A DNA stretch of 28,943 nucleotides from Candidatus Planktophila sp. Lineage in GTDB: Bacteria > Actinomycetota > Actinomycetes > Nanopelagicales > Nanopelagicaceae. The stretch lies in assembly GCA_024641555.1 (NCBI GenBank), contig JAHECV010000048.1, forward strand, positions 1 to 28,943, in the 5' to 3' direction. The notes under the pieces were generated by a model, which saw only the letters and a list, made by a program, of their open reading frames with translations, did not search any database and had not been told where the DNA came from. Positions 7,779-16,261 of the stretch are shown in pieces (the first letter of the stretch is position 1; each line of letters starts with the position of its first letter). Both the position numbers and the translations under genes were made by a program.

Positions 7779-9344
7779 CTATTCTCTCGTGAGAGTTACC
7801 GATCTCCCCGCTTTGCCCCACCCAGAATGAGTAATAATGACCAGAATGCGATCGCCAAAATGCTTCAGAACTCGTTCTTCAATGCGAAGCGCAAGATCTT
7901 CTTCTAAATGCTCAGTGGGTTCATCAAGAATTAAAATTGGCGCAGGAGATAGGAGCGCCCTCGCTAAACCAATTCGCTTAGCCTCTCCCCCCGAAAGCGG
8001 TCTTCCAAATTCACCGACAACCGTATCTAACGACAGGTGAGAAATTTCGACCATCTTCAAAATTCTAAGCAACGCTGCATCTGGAAGCGCTTGATCGGCA
8101 ATCTTTAAATTTTCTCTAATTGATGTATTGAAAATATGGCCCTGTTGCAGTGAGCCAACCATTAAATGACTCAAGTTGGAGATGCTTGATACTTCGCAAC
8201 CGTTTATGGTGGCGCTTCCTCTGTAGGAAAGAGCACCTAACAACCCTAGAGCAAGAGTAGATTTTCCGACTCCGCTAGCGCCACGAAGTACAACAACACT
8301 GCCGGGGGTTGCTGTAAAAGACACTGGCCTCATAAAACTCTGACCCCAAGAAACTTGTACATCTCTTACGGATAAATCTTTAACTCGCTCAAGTAGTGAA
8401 ACCTGGGAGTGCAAATTTTCATTCGTTTTAGCTGAAAGTGATTCGATCCTGCTCTGCGCAACGATTAATTTACCGGCCGCAAAAAGATTTGGGTACCAAG
8501 CAATAATTGATTCAAAAAAGACCAGCGGCAGGAAGATCAGCATTGCTATCCCAACCAAAGATATCTCTCCTGACATTTGAAGATCTCTAGCAAGCAATAG
8601 AGCAGCCGTTAGCGATCCTCCAAAAGTTAAAAGGGTCACTAAATTTGCAGAGGCGCTACGTCGCGCTAGGCGCGTTTCGTTGTCAAGCAACTCTTGCTCT
8701 ATCTGGTGCGCTTCGTTAAGAGATTCAGCTAAGTAGCCATAAATACTCGCCTCTACTATCCCCTCGGACGAATCGAGTATTGATTGAGAATAGGCGTTCT
8801 CTAATTCTTCAATTCTCGTAGCGGAATCTCGACAGATTCGTTTGATGTATCTCGGAATCACCCAAAGGGTCAGGAGGGCAGCTGGAACAGTGAAGTACAA
8901 AGTCTCACCGTGAATCCAGATACCCACGGCAACTCCAGCCGTGACAGCCAATTGCGCGGAGCGATATGGCAAAGTAATTCGCAGCGCATATTCTTGGGCT
9001 CTCTCAACATCATCGACGATCGCCTTAACTGTTGCTCCAGAATTTAAATCGCGCGCCAGTTCAATACCGCTCTGACTTAATTTATCGAATAAGACGCTTC
9101 GCAGCGTTGTGAGTCTATTAAAAACTGCTGAATGGCTAACTATTCTCTCGCCATATCTGGCCACAGAGCGGAAGATGCCGAAAAATCTCACCATCACGAT
9201 TGCAACGGTCAAAGTTAATATTGGAGGCTGTTGAGATGCCATGGTGATTAACCAGGCGCTTGAAATAGTTAGTCCAGAACCACCAATAAAAGCGAGTGCT
9301 CCAAGAAAAGCAGCGAGCCACATTTGCGAAGAAAATTTTTTCAT
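7779..9344 (-). CDS. cydC: CydC-type ABC exporter subunit for cytochrome bd assembly
   Basis: This half-transporter ABC protein has 521 residues: a membrane domain of about six segments (1-290) followed by an ATPase domain. The ATPase domain carries Walker A GASGVGKS (355-362), signature LSGGE (450-454), Walker B ILILDEP (470-476) and an H-loop histidine (IITHSG). CydDC exports thiols or haem-related reductant to the outside and is needed to mature cytochrome bd oxidase. The ATG overlaps the cydD stop by four bases. The assignment as CydC rather than CydD rests on gene order (cydA-B-D-C, as in mycobacteria and Bacillus) and on sequence impression. Confidence 0.9.
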   Translation of the reverse strand: MKKFSSQMWLAAFLGALAFIGGSGLTISSAWLITMASQQPPILTLTVAIVMVRFFGIFRSVARYGERIVSHSAVFNRLTTLRSVLFDKLSQSGIELARDLNSGATVKAIVDDVERAQEYALRITLPYRSAQLAVTAGVAVGIWIHGETLYFTVPAALLTLWVIPRYIKRICRDSATRIEELENAYSQSILDSSEGIVEASIYGYLAESLNEAHQIEQELLDNETRLARRSASANLVTLLTFGGSLTAALLLARDLQMSGEISLVGIAMLIFLPLVFFESIIAWYPNLFAAGKLIVAQSRIESLSAKTNENLHSQVSLLERVKDLSVRDVQVSWGQSFMRPVSFTATPGSVVVLRGASGVGKSTLALGLLGALSYRGSATINGCEVSSISNLSHLMVGSLQQGHIFNTSIRENLKIADQALPDAALLRILKMVEISHLSLDTVVGEFGRPLSGGEAKRIGLARALLSPAPILILDEPTEHLEEDLALRIEERVLKHFGDRILVIITHSGWGKAGRSVTLTRE

Positions 9345-10978
9345 CTTGCCTTCGATTCCGCCAGAGGCGAGATGGCGAAGGATATGAAACGGTCATCATC
9401 GTGAATCATCGCGGAATCGTGAGTAATACATATTAAGGCAGCACCTTCTTTCACTACCCGACGAAGTTCCTTCATAACGATGCGGGTGCTAACTTCATCT
9501 AGATCCGCACTTGGCTCGTCGGCGATAATTAAATCTGGTTTTAAGAGAAGTGCCCGCGCGATCGCAATCTTGCGAAGCTGGCCCCCTGAAACCGCATCCG
9601 ACTTCTCTCCAGAGCCGCCAACCTTTGTCAGGAGTCCTTGTGGAAGTTCTATAGGATCTAAACCAACTCTTCGTAGCGCTTCAGAGATCTCCAAATCCGT
9701 AATATCGGTTTTAAGCGAACGGAACTGTTCTGCAAGAGTTCCGTTCGCTAAATGTGGAGTCTGTGGAATCCAACCAATGATCTTCTGCCAAGCAACTGCA
9801 TACTCTGGCGACAAACGAATGGCGCCATCAATATAGATTTTTGCATCATCAGTTAACCCAAGCAAATTCTTAGCGAAAGTGGTCTTACCAGATCCCGAGT
9901 GACCAGTGATGAAAAGTACTTCGCCTCGGGATATTTCACTCGCCGGCAAATTAGATTTAGCAACTTCTGGGATATCTAATACCCAATCTTGCCAGGATAA
10001 AGTTTCGAAATTCGAAAAATCCCGATTGATCTGAGTGACTGGCTGACTAGCACTAGCGAGTAATTTTTCGATTTGATCTAGAGCGGCCTTGCCATCGGCA
10101 GATGAGTGAAACAACGAGGCAGCATTCCGGAGCGGAAAATATACCTCTGGTGCCAGAAGAAGAACCGTTAATCCAGCAAGGAAGGTAATTTCTCCATTTA
10201 TCAAACGTAAACCGATCGCAACGGCAATCAAGGCCACTGAAATCGTCGCACAAAGTTCTAATGCAAAGGCAGATAGGAATGAGATTCGTAACACCTTCAT
10301 CGTTTCCTCTGTGTACTGATCCCCCATCTCCTGTATGCGAGAGGACTGTGATTTATTGCGGCCAAATATGCGCAGAGTAACGAAACCGCGCAGCGAATCT
10401 TCAAAATACTTAGAGAGAGTACCTAGGGTTGCCCATTTCTTCGCAACCGAATCTGCTGTGTATTTGCCTATTAGAGCTCCGAATAATGGGATTAGTGGCA
10501 GGGTCAGAATGGCGATGACCGCAGAGGTTCGGTCGAAGATTGCAATCGTGACTATTACCGAAATCGGTGTAAGCATTGCAGATATCAACTGCGGTAGAAA
10601 ACGCCCAAAGTAAATATCAAGTGAGTTAAATCCCTTGACTAAAAGATTAGTCAAAAGTGCCGGCGAAGTTGCAGTAAAACTTGGAAGTTCAGAAGTGACT
10701 CGAGCCCTCAGTTCTGATTTGATTTTTATCGCTTGAAAGGAATTCCAATAATCAAATTGCGATTGGAAAAGAGCTCGGAAGCCCCAAACCGCACCGATCT
10801 GAATTATGTTTTGCAAAACATCATCGTTTCCCTGCACCAGATTTACAACTACATGCGAAATCAAGATAGCCAAGGAAATAACCACGGTCGTTGAGATAGC
10901 TGAACCAATAGCGATTAATAGAAAAAGGCTACGACTACTGCTCCATGAGAGCAGTAGTCGTAGTTGTGCCAATTTCAT
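9341..10978 (-). CDS. cydD: CydD-type ABC exporter subunit for cytochrome bd assembly
   Basis: The 545-residue ABC half-transporter is the partner of cydC. A membrane domain (residues 1-300, with hydrophobic segments near 17-50, 130-170 and 230-275) precedes an ATPase domain. The ATPase domain has Walker A GHSGSGKT (359-366), the signature VSGGQLRKIAIARALL, Walker B LIIADEPSADLDE and an H-loop ICITHDS. The start overlaps the cydB end by four bases and its stop overlaps cydC by four bases, so all three genes are translationally coupled. All catalytic ATPase motifs are intact. Confidence 0.9.
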   Translation of the reverse strand: MKLAQLRLLLSWSSSRSLFLLIAIGSAISTTVVISLAILISHVVVNLVQGNDDVLQNIIQIGAVWGFRALFQSQFDYWNSFQAIKIKSELRARVTSELPSFTATSPALLTNLLVKGFNSLDIYFGRFLPQLISAMLTPISVIVTIAIFDRTSAVIAILTLPLIPLFGALIGKYTADSVAKKWATLGTLSKYFEDSLRGFVTLRIFGRNKSQSSRIQEMGDQYTEETMKVLRISFLSAFALELCATISVALIAVAIGLRLINGEITFLAGLTVLLLAPEVYFPLRNAASLFHSSADGKAALDQIEKLLASASQPVTQINRDFSNFETLSWQDWVLDIPEVAKSNLPASEISRGEVLFITGHSGSGKTTFAKNLLGLTDDAKIYIDGAIRLSPEYAVAWQKIIGWIPQTPHLANGTLAEQFRSLKTDITDLEISEALRRVGLDPIELPQGLLTKVGGSGEKSDAVSGGQLRKIAIARALLLKPDLIIADEPSADLDEVSTRIVMKELRRVVKEGAALICITHDSAMIHDDDRFISFAISPLAESKAR

Positions 10979-12033
10979 TGATGCAATGTATGTGTTGCCG
11001 TATCCAAGATTCCTCTTTCTGGGTGAGAAATCTGTGAAGCGCTAATGCGCTTACGAAATACCCAATATGTCCAACCCTGGTAGATCAATACCAAAGGCGT
11101 CATGACGACTGCTACTACTGTCATCACTTTGAGGGTATATGGAGTACTTGAAGCGTTGTTGATTGTTAGATCAAACGGCGCTCCAAGAGAACTTGGCATG
11201 ACTCTTGGATATAGGGCATAGAAGAGATCTGCGACAAATAAGAGAATTGCAGATGCTGAGAAAATGAATGCCCAACCTTCGCGACGCTTTAACGTTGCAG
11301 CAAGCCCGGCAACCCATGCCAGGGCCACACCACTAGAAAGTGCAGCGACTTTGCCATTGAAAGCTGGGAGCATCAGATTTGTCCAAAGTAAGAACGAAAC
11401 CGCAGCAACGGCGGCGATTAAGCCGATCTTTAGCCCAAAATCATGTGCACGATCTCGAATTCCGCCTGCAGTTTTAAGCGATAAGAATATTGCGCCGTGT
11501 GTAAGGAATACGGTCAATGTAACCACTCCGCCAAGAAGTGCGTACGGATTGAGTAAATTAAAGAAGCCACCGACGTATTCGATATGTCCTGCTGCAGATT
11601 TTTCTAGTGGTACTCCGCGCACGATATTTGCAAAGGCAACGCCCCAAAGTAGGGCCGGTAGCGCACTACTTATAACAATTGCAATATCCCAGCGTTGCCG
11701 CCATTGGGCTTTGCCATATTTGCTTCGATATTCAAATGCCACGCCGCGAACAATCAGCGAGACCAGAATTAAGAAAAGGGGAAGGTAGAAACCGCTAAAG
11801 AGCGTTGCATACCATTCAGGGAAAGCTGCAAATGTGGCTCCGCCTGCAACAAGTAACCAAACTTCATTTCCATCCCAAACTGGTCCGAGCGTGGTCAGTA
11901 CTGCGCGACGATCGGCTTCATTACGTGAAACGAAGGGAAGTAGTACTCCTACTCCAAAATCAAATCCTTCGAGAATAAAGTATCCGATCCAGAGAACGGC
12001 GATTAGTAGGAACCAGGTAGTTTCAAGTGACAT
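10975..12033 (-). CDS. cydB: cytochrome bd ubiquinol/menaquinol oxidase subunit II
   Basis: CydB is the second membrane subunit of cytochrome bd, a high-affinity oxygen reductase fed by quinol. The 352-residue protein has eight to nine hydrophobic segments and the family opening WFLLIAVLWIGYFILEGFDFGVG, followed by VWDGNEVWLL. A strong AGGAGG ribosome binding site lies about eight bases upstream of the ATG, 12 bp after the cydA stop. Confidence 0.97.
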   Translation of the reverse strand: MSLETTWFLLIAVLWIGYFILEGFDFGVGVLLPFVSRNEADRRAVLTTLGPVWDGNEVWLLVAGGATFAAFPEWYATLFSGFYLPLFLILVSLIVRGVAFEYRSKYGKAQWRQRWDIAIVISSALPALLWGVAFANIVRGVPLEKSAAGHIEYVGGFFNLLNPYALLGGVVTLTVFLTHGAIFLSLKTAGGIRDRAHDFGLKIGLIAAVAAVSFLLWTNLMLPAFNGKVAALSSGVALAWVAGLAATLKRREGWAFIFSASAILLFVADLFYALYPRVMPSSLGAPFDLTINNASSTPYTLKVMTVVAVVMTPLVLIYQGWTYWVFRKRISASQISHPERGILDTATHTLHQ

Positions 12034-12045
12034 TTTCGATACCTC

Positions 12046-13449
12046 CTAGTAAGCCATCACGAGATGTTGAGAATCAGAACCGCCAATTTTTGGATCGGCG
12101 TAATCCAATTCAGTTTGTGGACCATTTTTAATAACTTTCAGCGTCAGACCAACCTCGATAAATGCTAAGACGCCGTATAGAAGAGTGAAGACGATCATTG
12201 TGAAAAGAACGCTTCCCGCGGAAACAACAGCGCTTACGCCGTCAGCAGTTCTAATTAATCCAAATACCGCCCAAGGTTGTCGACCGGCTTCGGTAAAGAT
12301 CCATCCGAAGGAGTTAGCAAGTAATGGAGTAAATGGTAGAAATATCATCGCTGGTAAGAACCATTTGCCCTTAGGTGTGCCGCCGCGGCGCATTTGAAAT
12401 AGTGCAAGTAATGCGAATAGGAATCCGATTCCGCCGAAACCAATCATCAAGCGGAAGGACCAATAAGCAAGCGGAATATTTGGTGAGTAATCACCAGGAC
12501 CATATGTTTTTTCGTACTCAGCCTGAATATCGTTTACACCTTTTACGGTTCCTTTGAAGTCACCTGTTGCAAGGAAGGATAGAACTGAAGGAACATCGAT
12601 TTGGAAGACTGATCTAGAACCGTCGAGAGTGCCGATTGTCAGCAGCGAAAATGGCGCTGATTCCGTAGTTTGATAGAGAGCTTCTGCAGCTGCCATCTTC
12701 ATGGGTTGTTGTTCAGTCATGATTTTGGAAGTTATATCTCCCGATACAAATACCATTACAAAGCTAACCAACATAGTTATTAAGCCGACTTTGAGAGTCC
12801 CGCGAGACATCTCAGCATCCTTTTTCTTAACCAACAACCAGGCAGAGATTCCGGCCATAAATGCACCAGCGGTAAATGCTGCTGATGGGATAGTGTGGAA
12901 AAAAGTTGCAAGTGCAGTTTTTTGTGTCAATACTTCAAAGATACTGGTTAACTCGGCGCGACCTTTCTCAAGATTCATTGTGTAGCCGACTGGATGTTGC
13001 ATCCAAGCGTTTGCCGCCAAAATAAAGTATGCCGAAAGTAGTGTGCCGAGTGAGGCCAACCATATTGTTGCAAGGTGAATCTTTTTTGGAAGTCGGTCCC
13101 AACCAAAGATCCAAAGGCCAAGAAATGTGCTCTCAAGGAAGAACGCCAGCAAACCTTCCATAGCAAGTGGTGCTCCGAAAATATCTCCTACGAATCGACT
13201 ATATGAAGACCAGTTCATTCCAAACTGAAATTCTTGAACGATGCCGGTTACTACACCGATTGCAAAGTTGATGAGGAAAAGTTTTCCAAAGAATTTAGTT
13301 GCGCGTAGGTATTTAACTTTTGCAGTGCGATACCAAGCAGTCTGCAACCCCGCGACTAGAAATCCCATTCCGATTGTGATCGGAACAAATAGGAAGTGAT
13401 AAACAGTTGTAATGGCGAATTGCCATCTTGCAAGATCGAGTGAATTCAT
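12046..13449 (-). CDS. cydA: cytochrome bd oxidase subunit I
   Basis: CydA carries the three haems and the quinol site of cytochrome bd. The start chosen is ATG at 13449 (MNSLDLARWQF), because GGAGAG lies about nine bases upstream; an ATG three codons earlier at 13458 would sit directly on that ribosome binding site. With this start the protein has 467 residues. Likely haem ligands are H18 (VYHFLF), H185 (FFHTIP) and M335 (FRLMIGFG). The GRQPW motif is at about 389-393, and the quinol-loop PMKMAAAEALYQ is present. The length points to the short-Q-loop class, as in Bacillus. It is the first gene of cydABDC and lies divergent from rpmB. Confidence 0.96.
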   Translation of the reverse strand: MNSLDLARWQFAITTVYHFLFVPITIGMGFLVAGLQTAWYRTAKVKYLRATKFFGKLFLINFAIGVVTGIVQEFQFGMNWSSYSRFVGDIFGAPLAMEGLLAFFLESTFLGLWIFGWDRLPKKIHLATIWLASLGTLLSAYFILAANAWMQHPVGYTMNLEKGRAELTSIFEVLTQKTALATFFHTIPSAAFTAGAFMAGISAWLLVKKKDAEMSRGTLKVGLITMLVSFVMVFVSGDITSKIMTEQQPMKMAAAEALYQTTESAPFSLLTIGTLDGSRSVFQIDVPSVLSFLATGDFKGTVKGVNDIQAEYEKTYGPGDYSPNIPLAYWSFRLMIGFGGIGFLFALLALFQMRRGGTPKGKWFLPAMIFLPFTPLLANSFGWIFTEAGRQPWAVFGLIRTADGVSAVVSAGSVLFTMIVFTLLYGVLAFIEVGLTLKVIKNGPQTELDYADPKIGGSDSQHLVMAY

Positions 13450-13534
13450 CGAACTCATCTCTCCATTTCTGAGTAGGAGTACTTACTCATTTCTAATCTT
13501 GCGCCTGCCTCCTAAGAGATTTTGCAAAAAATGA

Positions 13535-13550
13535 TGTGGCACATGCCACC
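13535..13550. promoter_or_regulatory. candidate CRP/FNR-family operator upstream of cydA
   Basis: TGTGG-N6-CCACC has the spacing of a CRP/FNR-type site (consensus TGTGA-N6-TCACA), and its core GTGGCA-CA-TGCCAC is a perfect inverted repeat. It lies 86 bp upstream of the cydA start, in the 257 bp divergent region shared with rpmB. CRP-type regulators control cydAB in mycobacteria, and the related GlxR acts widely in corynebacteria, so the placement makes sense, but the match to consensus is partial. I see no Rex-type TTGTGAA-N4-TTCACAA site. Confidence 0.45.
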
Positions 13551-13558
13551 CCTGATTT

Positions 13559-13570
13559 TTTACGCGTAAA
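13559..13570. repeat. T-tract/ACGCGT palindrome between cydA and rpmB
   Basis: TTTACGCGTAAA is a perfect 12 bp palindrome with extra T residues on its left side. It lies in the divergent cydA-rpmB control region, next to the CRP-like inverted repeat. A longer version occurs upstream of hupB (20042) and a variant with a CT core upstream of the secreted-protein gene (15197), so it may be a shared protein-binding site. Confidence 0.55.
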
Positions 13571-13706
13571 TCCATGAGGGTCAGCACTCCTTTATGGTCA
13601 ATTGGCCACAACTGGGGCCTTCTTGCTACCCTTACGCCCTGTTAATTACCTTGGTCGTAGCCAACTAATGGCTGACTCAAGTTGAAGATATAAAAGGAGT
13701 AACGCT

Positions 13707-13892
13707 GTGGCATCAACATGCGATATCTGTGGCAAAGGGCCCAGCTTTGGAAATAACGTTTCACACTCTCAGGTGAAGACTCGTCGTCGTTGGAATCCAA
13801 ATATTCAACGCATCAAAACACTTGTCGGTGGAACAGCCAAGCGTCAAAACGTATGTACTTCCTGCCTTAAGGCCGGAAAAGTTACACGCTAA
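13707..13892 (+). CDS. rpmB: 50S ribosomal protein L28, zinc-binding (C+) form
   Basis: L28 is a small protein of the large ribosomal subunit. The 61-residue protein begins (M)ASTCDICGKGPSFGNNVSHS and has two CxxC pairs (CDIC and CTSC) that bind zinc in the C+ form. It starts with GTG after a strong AAAGGAG ribosome binding site (13693-13699). The gene is transcribed alone on the plus strand, divergent from cydA, and its stop is only four bases from the stop of the convergent secreted-protein gene, with no obvious terminator between. In related actinobacteria rpmB is followed by a DAK2-domain gene and recG; that order is broken here. Confidence 0.97.
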   Translation: MASTCDICGKGPSFGNNVSHSQVKTRRRWNPNIQRIKTLVGGTAKRQNVCTSCLKAGKVTR

Positions 13893-13896
13893 CTCT

Positions 13897-15147
13897 TTAT
13901 TTCTTCTTAAATCCAGACGGACAGGTCGGCTTCACGCCCGTTACCTTCTTTAACTGATTTCCCTTAATACAAGAAATTGTCGTCGCCTTTGGCGTTGGCG
14001 TTGGCTTTGGCGAAGCCGTTGTTTTTACCGTTGCAGCCGCCGACATATTGCTTGTACTGAGCGCAGATGACGCCAAAACGTCGTAACTCGGATTTAGAGA
14101 GATATCCAGCATCGGATCTGGAAATTCGAAACCGAAGACTTGAATAATGATTCGACCGCTCTTTACTGAAACAGTCTTTGTTGCAGCAGTGGATCCACCT
14201 TCATTGGTACGCACGGAAACGATTAGCGCTGACGCTGCTTCTTCGGGCTTCTTCAAGCCCCAAAGCGCAAGTGCATCCGCGGATGAAATCGTTGCGTAAT
14301 AGAAGCCGGTGTTAACAGTCTTCCCATCCGGTGCAAGTCGCGGAGCAGAGGCTTTATAACTTAACGACTTCTTCTCAGAACTCCATACTGGAGTCGAAAG
14401 CTTGCAAAGCCCGTTTGAGCCAACATAGATCTTTCCGCTGCCACCTTCAAATGAAAATCCAAGTGGATCATTTGATGGAACCAAAATTGATTGGAACTGG
14501 GTTACGAGCGCAGAAGCGACACCGGCATCGCCTGAGCAATCTTTAGTGCTCTTTGCTTGTGGAACCTTGACTGGATAGCCTGCAATTTCAAATAATCCAG
14601 CTTGCACATCAACGGTAGCCTCAGTTGCAATTCCGTAGGTAACGCCCAATTTAAAATCGGAAATGCGCATCTTCACCGAGATCAATGCATCGGAATTTAG
14701 ATTTACCGGGGTAGTTGCACTGGTGGTAGTTGCTGCTAACGCGACGTTATTACCAGGTGAATATGTTGGCTTGGCATCGAGCATGATCCATGGCACAAAT
14801 TCATTAGCTGCTTGCGCTTCGATATAAAGACCGTCGTAATTTTCATTGGCAAAGGCAGCGTCTGCGCTCCAGCGACCTGGAAGCGTTTTACCTGCGACAA
14901 CTCCATTTGTATTTCCTGCGCTTGCGCCTTGCGATCCCGTAGCCACCCAAGAAAGCGCAATTGCTTTTCCACCGCTTGGTGTAACGCTCACTGATTCGAT
15001 GCAATACGAACCACCGCCTGCAGAGCAGGGAAGAAACGCACCTTTAGGAAGTGTGATGCTCGCGCTTGCAGAAGCGACACCCACTAAAATTGCCGAAATT
15101 GAAAGCGCCGCAGTAGCCAAAGTCGCGACAAATGAAGATTTTTTCAT
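13897..15147 (-). CDS. secreted protein of unknown function with Pro/Thr linker and two-Cys Lys-rich tail
   Basis: I do not recognise the central domain. The 416-residue protein has a clear Sec signal peptide (MKKSS, hydrophobic stretch to about residue 25, likely cleavage in ASASAS near residues 27-30). A Ser/Thr/Ala/Gly-rich body of about 340 residues follows, with scattered cysteines (C41, C49, KDC, GLC) that may form disulphides. A Pro/Thr/Lys linker (SPKPTPTPKATT) then leads to a C-terminal module of about 26 residues: C393-IKG, KKVTGVKPTC409PSGFKKK. I believe tails of this kind recur on secreted proteins of freshwater actinobacteria, but this needs a search. There is no LPxTG motif and no C-terminal membrane helix. 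The gene has its own promoter with no leader and is convergent with rpmB. It is probably exported and held at the cell surface; the function is unknown. Confidence 0.75.
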   Translation of the reverse strand: MKKSSFVATLATAALSISAILVGVASASASITLPKGAFLPCSAGGGSYCIESVSVTPSGGKAIALSWVATGSQGASAGNTNGVVAGKTLPGRWSADAAFANENYDGLYIEAQAANEFVPWIMLDAKPTYSPGNNVALAATTTSATTPVNLNSDALISVKMRISDFKLGVTYGIATEATVDVQAGLFEIAGYPVKVPQAKSTKDCSGDAGVASALVTQFQSILVPSNDPLGFSFEGGSGKIYVGSNGLCKLSTPVWSSEKKSLSYKASAPRLAPDGKTVNTGFYYATISSADALALWGLKKPEEAASALIVSVRTNEGGSTAATKTVSVKSGRIIIQVFGFEFPDPMLDISLNPSYDVLASSALSTSNMSAAATVKTTASPKPTPTPKATTISCIKGNQLKKVTGVKPTCPSGFKKK

Positions 15148-15153
15148 ATCGCA

Positions 15154-15182
15154 AAATTAACGCCTTGCGAAAAAGTAGGCAA
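15154..15182 (-). promoter_or_regulatory. sigma-70-type promoter of the secreted-protein gene (leaderless)
   Basis: Read on the minus strand: TTGCCT (-35), 17 bases, TAATTT (-10), then six bases to the ATG at 15147. The hexamer spacing is ideal, and the short distance from -10 to start codon means transcription would begin at or next to the ATG, giving a leaderless mRNA. No good ribosome binding site is present at the expected position, which agrees with this. Confidence 0.65.
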
Positions 15183-15196
15183 TAGCACCGCGCCCG

Positions 15197-15214
15197 TTTT
15201 TTACCTGTAAAAAA
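15197..15214. repeat. TTTTTTAC-CT-GTAAAAAA inverted repeat
   Basis: Eight-base arms TTTTTTAC and GTAAAAAA flank a CT core. The element lies about 15 bp upstream of the -35 box of the secreted-protein promoter and about 40 bp downstream of the thiL stop. Its position fits an upstream operator or an AT-rich promoter-enhancing element. It is too weak in GC to be a convincing terminator for thiL. It resembles the palindromes at 13559 and 20042. Confidence 0.5.
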
Positions 15215-15255
15215 ATATAAAATATTTGACTTTCAGTGCATAAAAATGGCAACTA

Positions 15256-16185
15256 CTACTTAAAGTGGCGCCAAGCGCTATTTTCTACGCCTGCGGGAAG
15301 ATTTTGCAGTCCCGCGCCAGCTACAACTTCACCGATCAAAATGCCCGGCAGATCTACCCCAGTTGCTAATAGCACATGATCTTCTCCCCCAGCAAAGATC
15401 CATTGCCAAATATCTATCTCTAATTCATCGGCAAGACTTTTGAGTTCTATAAACTCTGATGTTGTTTGAATTTTTGCTAAATCAAATCTAAATGCAACTT
15501 TTGAAGCCTTGGCTATCTGTAAAGCTTGAATCACAATGGCATCGCTTACATCGCAGAGTGAAGTCGCTCTTGAAGAGTCGAAATCGTAATCAATAGTAGG
15601 AGTCTTAAATTCTTTAAGCGCTTTATTTGCTGCGCTATTTATCTGCGTTGAATTTGTTGTCAATAGCTCCAAGCCAGCTGCAGACCAACCAGTGAGTGAT
15701 GACAGGTAGATCCCATCACCTGGCGTAGCCCCCTGACGAGTAATTGCTTTATCTGTTGACCCAACTGCAGTAATTGAAATAACTACTTCTGCAGCCCGGG
15801 AAAGATCTCCGCCTACGACGTTAGCGCCGGCGAGATCAGCTTCGCTTTTGATTCCACGTGCGAGTTCGCAAATCCACTCCATACTTTCTGATCCGGTTAG
15901 GGCAACAGCTACTAATAGATGATCTGGGCGAGCCGACATAGCCAGTACGTCCGCAGTATTTGCTGCAGTTGCCTTGCGCCCGATTTCAAAAGCCGATGAC
16001 CAATCGGTACGGAAATGAACACCTGAGATCGCCAAATCGGTTGTAAGTACTTGGTTTACGCTGGCTGTGACAACCGCGGCATCATCGCCAATTCCGACTG
16101 TTATGCGTGGATCTGAAGATGTGAATATCTCTTGTAAAGATGCGATTACCTGCGCTTCAGTGAAGCCTTCCTCAGAAATCGCCAT
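15256..16185 (-). CDS. thiL: thiamine-monophosphate kinase
   Basis: ThiL phosphorylates thiamine monophosphate to the active cofactor thiamine diphosphate. The chosen ATG at 16185 gives 309 residues beginning MAISEEGFTEAQVIASL. A GTG 25 codons upstream would run into the start of the divergent Lrp-domain gene and adds a sequence unlike the family. Motifs include VGIGDDAAVV (ATP/Mg site), TTDLAISGVHFRTDW, TANTADVLAMSARP and the glycine-rich FAGGEDHVLLAT. The gene is divergent from the Lrp-domain gene. Confidence 0.95.
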   Translation of the reverse strand: MAISEEGFTEAQVIASLQEIFTSSDPRITVGIGDDAAVVTASVNQVLTTDLAISGVHFRTDWSSAFEIGRKATAANTADVLAMSARPDHLLVAVALTGSESMEWICELARGIKSEADLAGANVVGGDLSRAAEVVISITAVGSTDKAITRQGATPGDGIYLSSLTGWSAAGLELLTTNSTQINSAANKALKEFKTPTIDYDFDSSRATSLCDVSDAIVIQALQIAKASKVAFRFDLAKIQTTSEFIELKSLADELEIDIWQWIFAGGEDHVLLATGVDLPGILIGEVVAGAGLQNLPAGVENSAWRHFK

Positions 16186-16192
16186 AGCGCCA

Positions 16193-16198
16193 AGAGTA
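16193..16198 (-). promoter_or_regulatory. possible -10 box for leaderless thiL transcript
   Basis: TACTCT on the minus strand lies seven bases before the chosen thiL ATG, which has no ribosome binding site. This resembles the arrangement at other starts in the window. No good -35 box is seen at the right distance, so confidence is low. Confidence 0.35.
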
Positions 16199-16261
16199 GA
16201 ACATGGGGTACCTTTGCGCTTACCTTCAACGGCGAAGTTCTCACGAGAAAGGCAGACCACT

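Noticed and set aside
7774..7821. Longer recG start at GTG 7821
   Set aside because: It overlaps cydC by 43 bp and adds 16 residues not typical of RecG; the ATG at 7773 follows the cydC stop.
15197..15214. Terminator for thiL
   Set aside because: The stem is almost all A-T pairs and too weak; its position upstream of a promoter fits a regulatory element better.
16067..16261. N-terminal extension of the Lrp-domain protein
   Set aside because: It overlaps thiL on the opposite strand, and the family domain starts exactly at the ATG at 16262.
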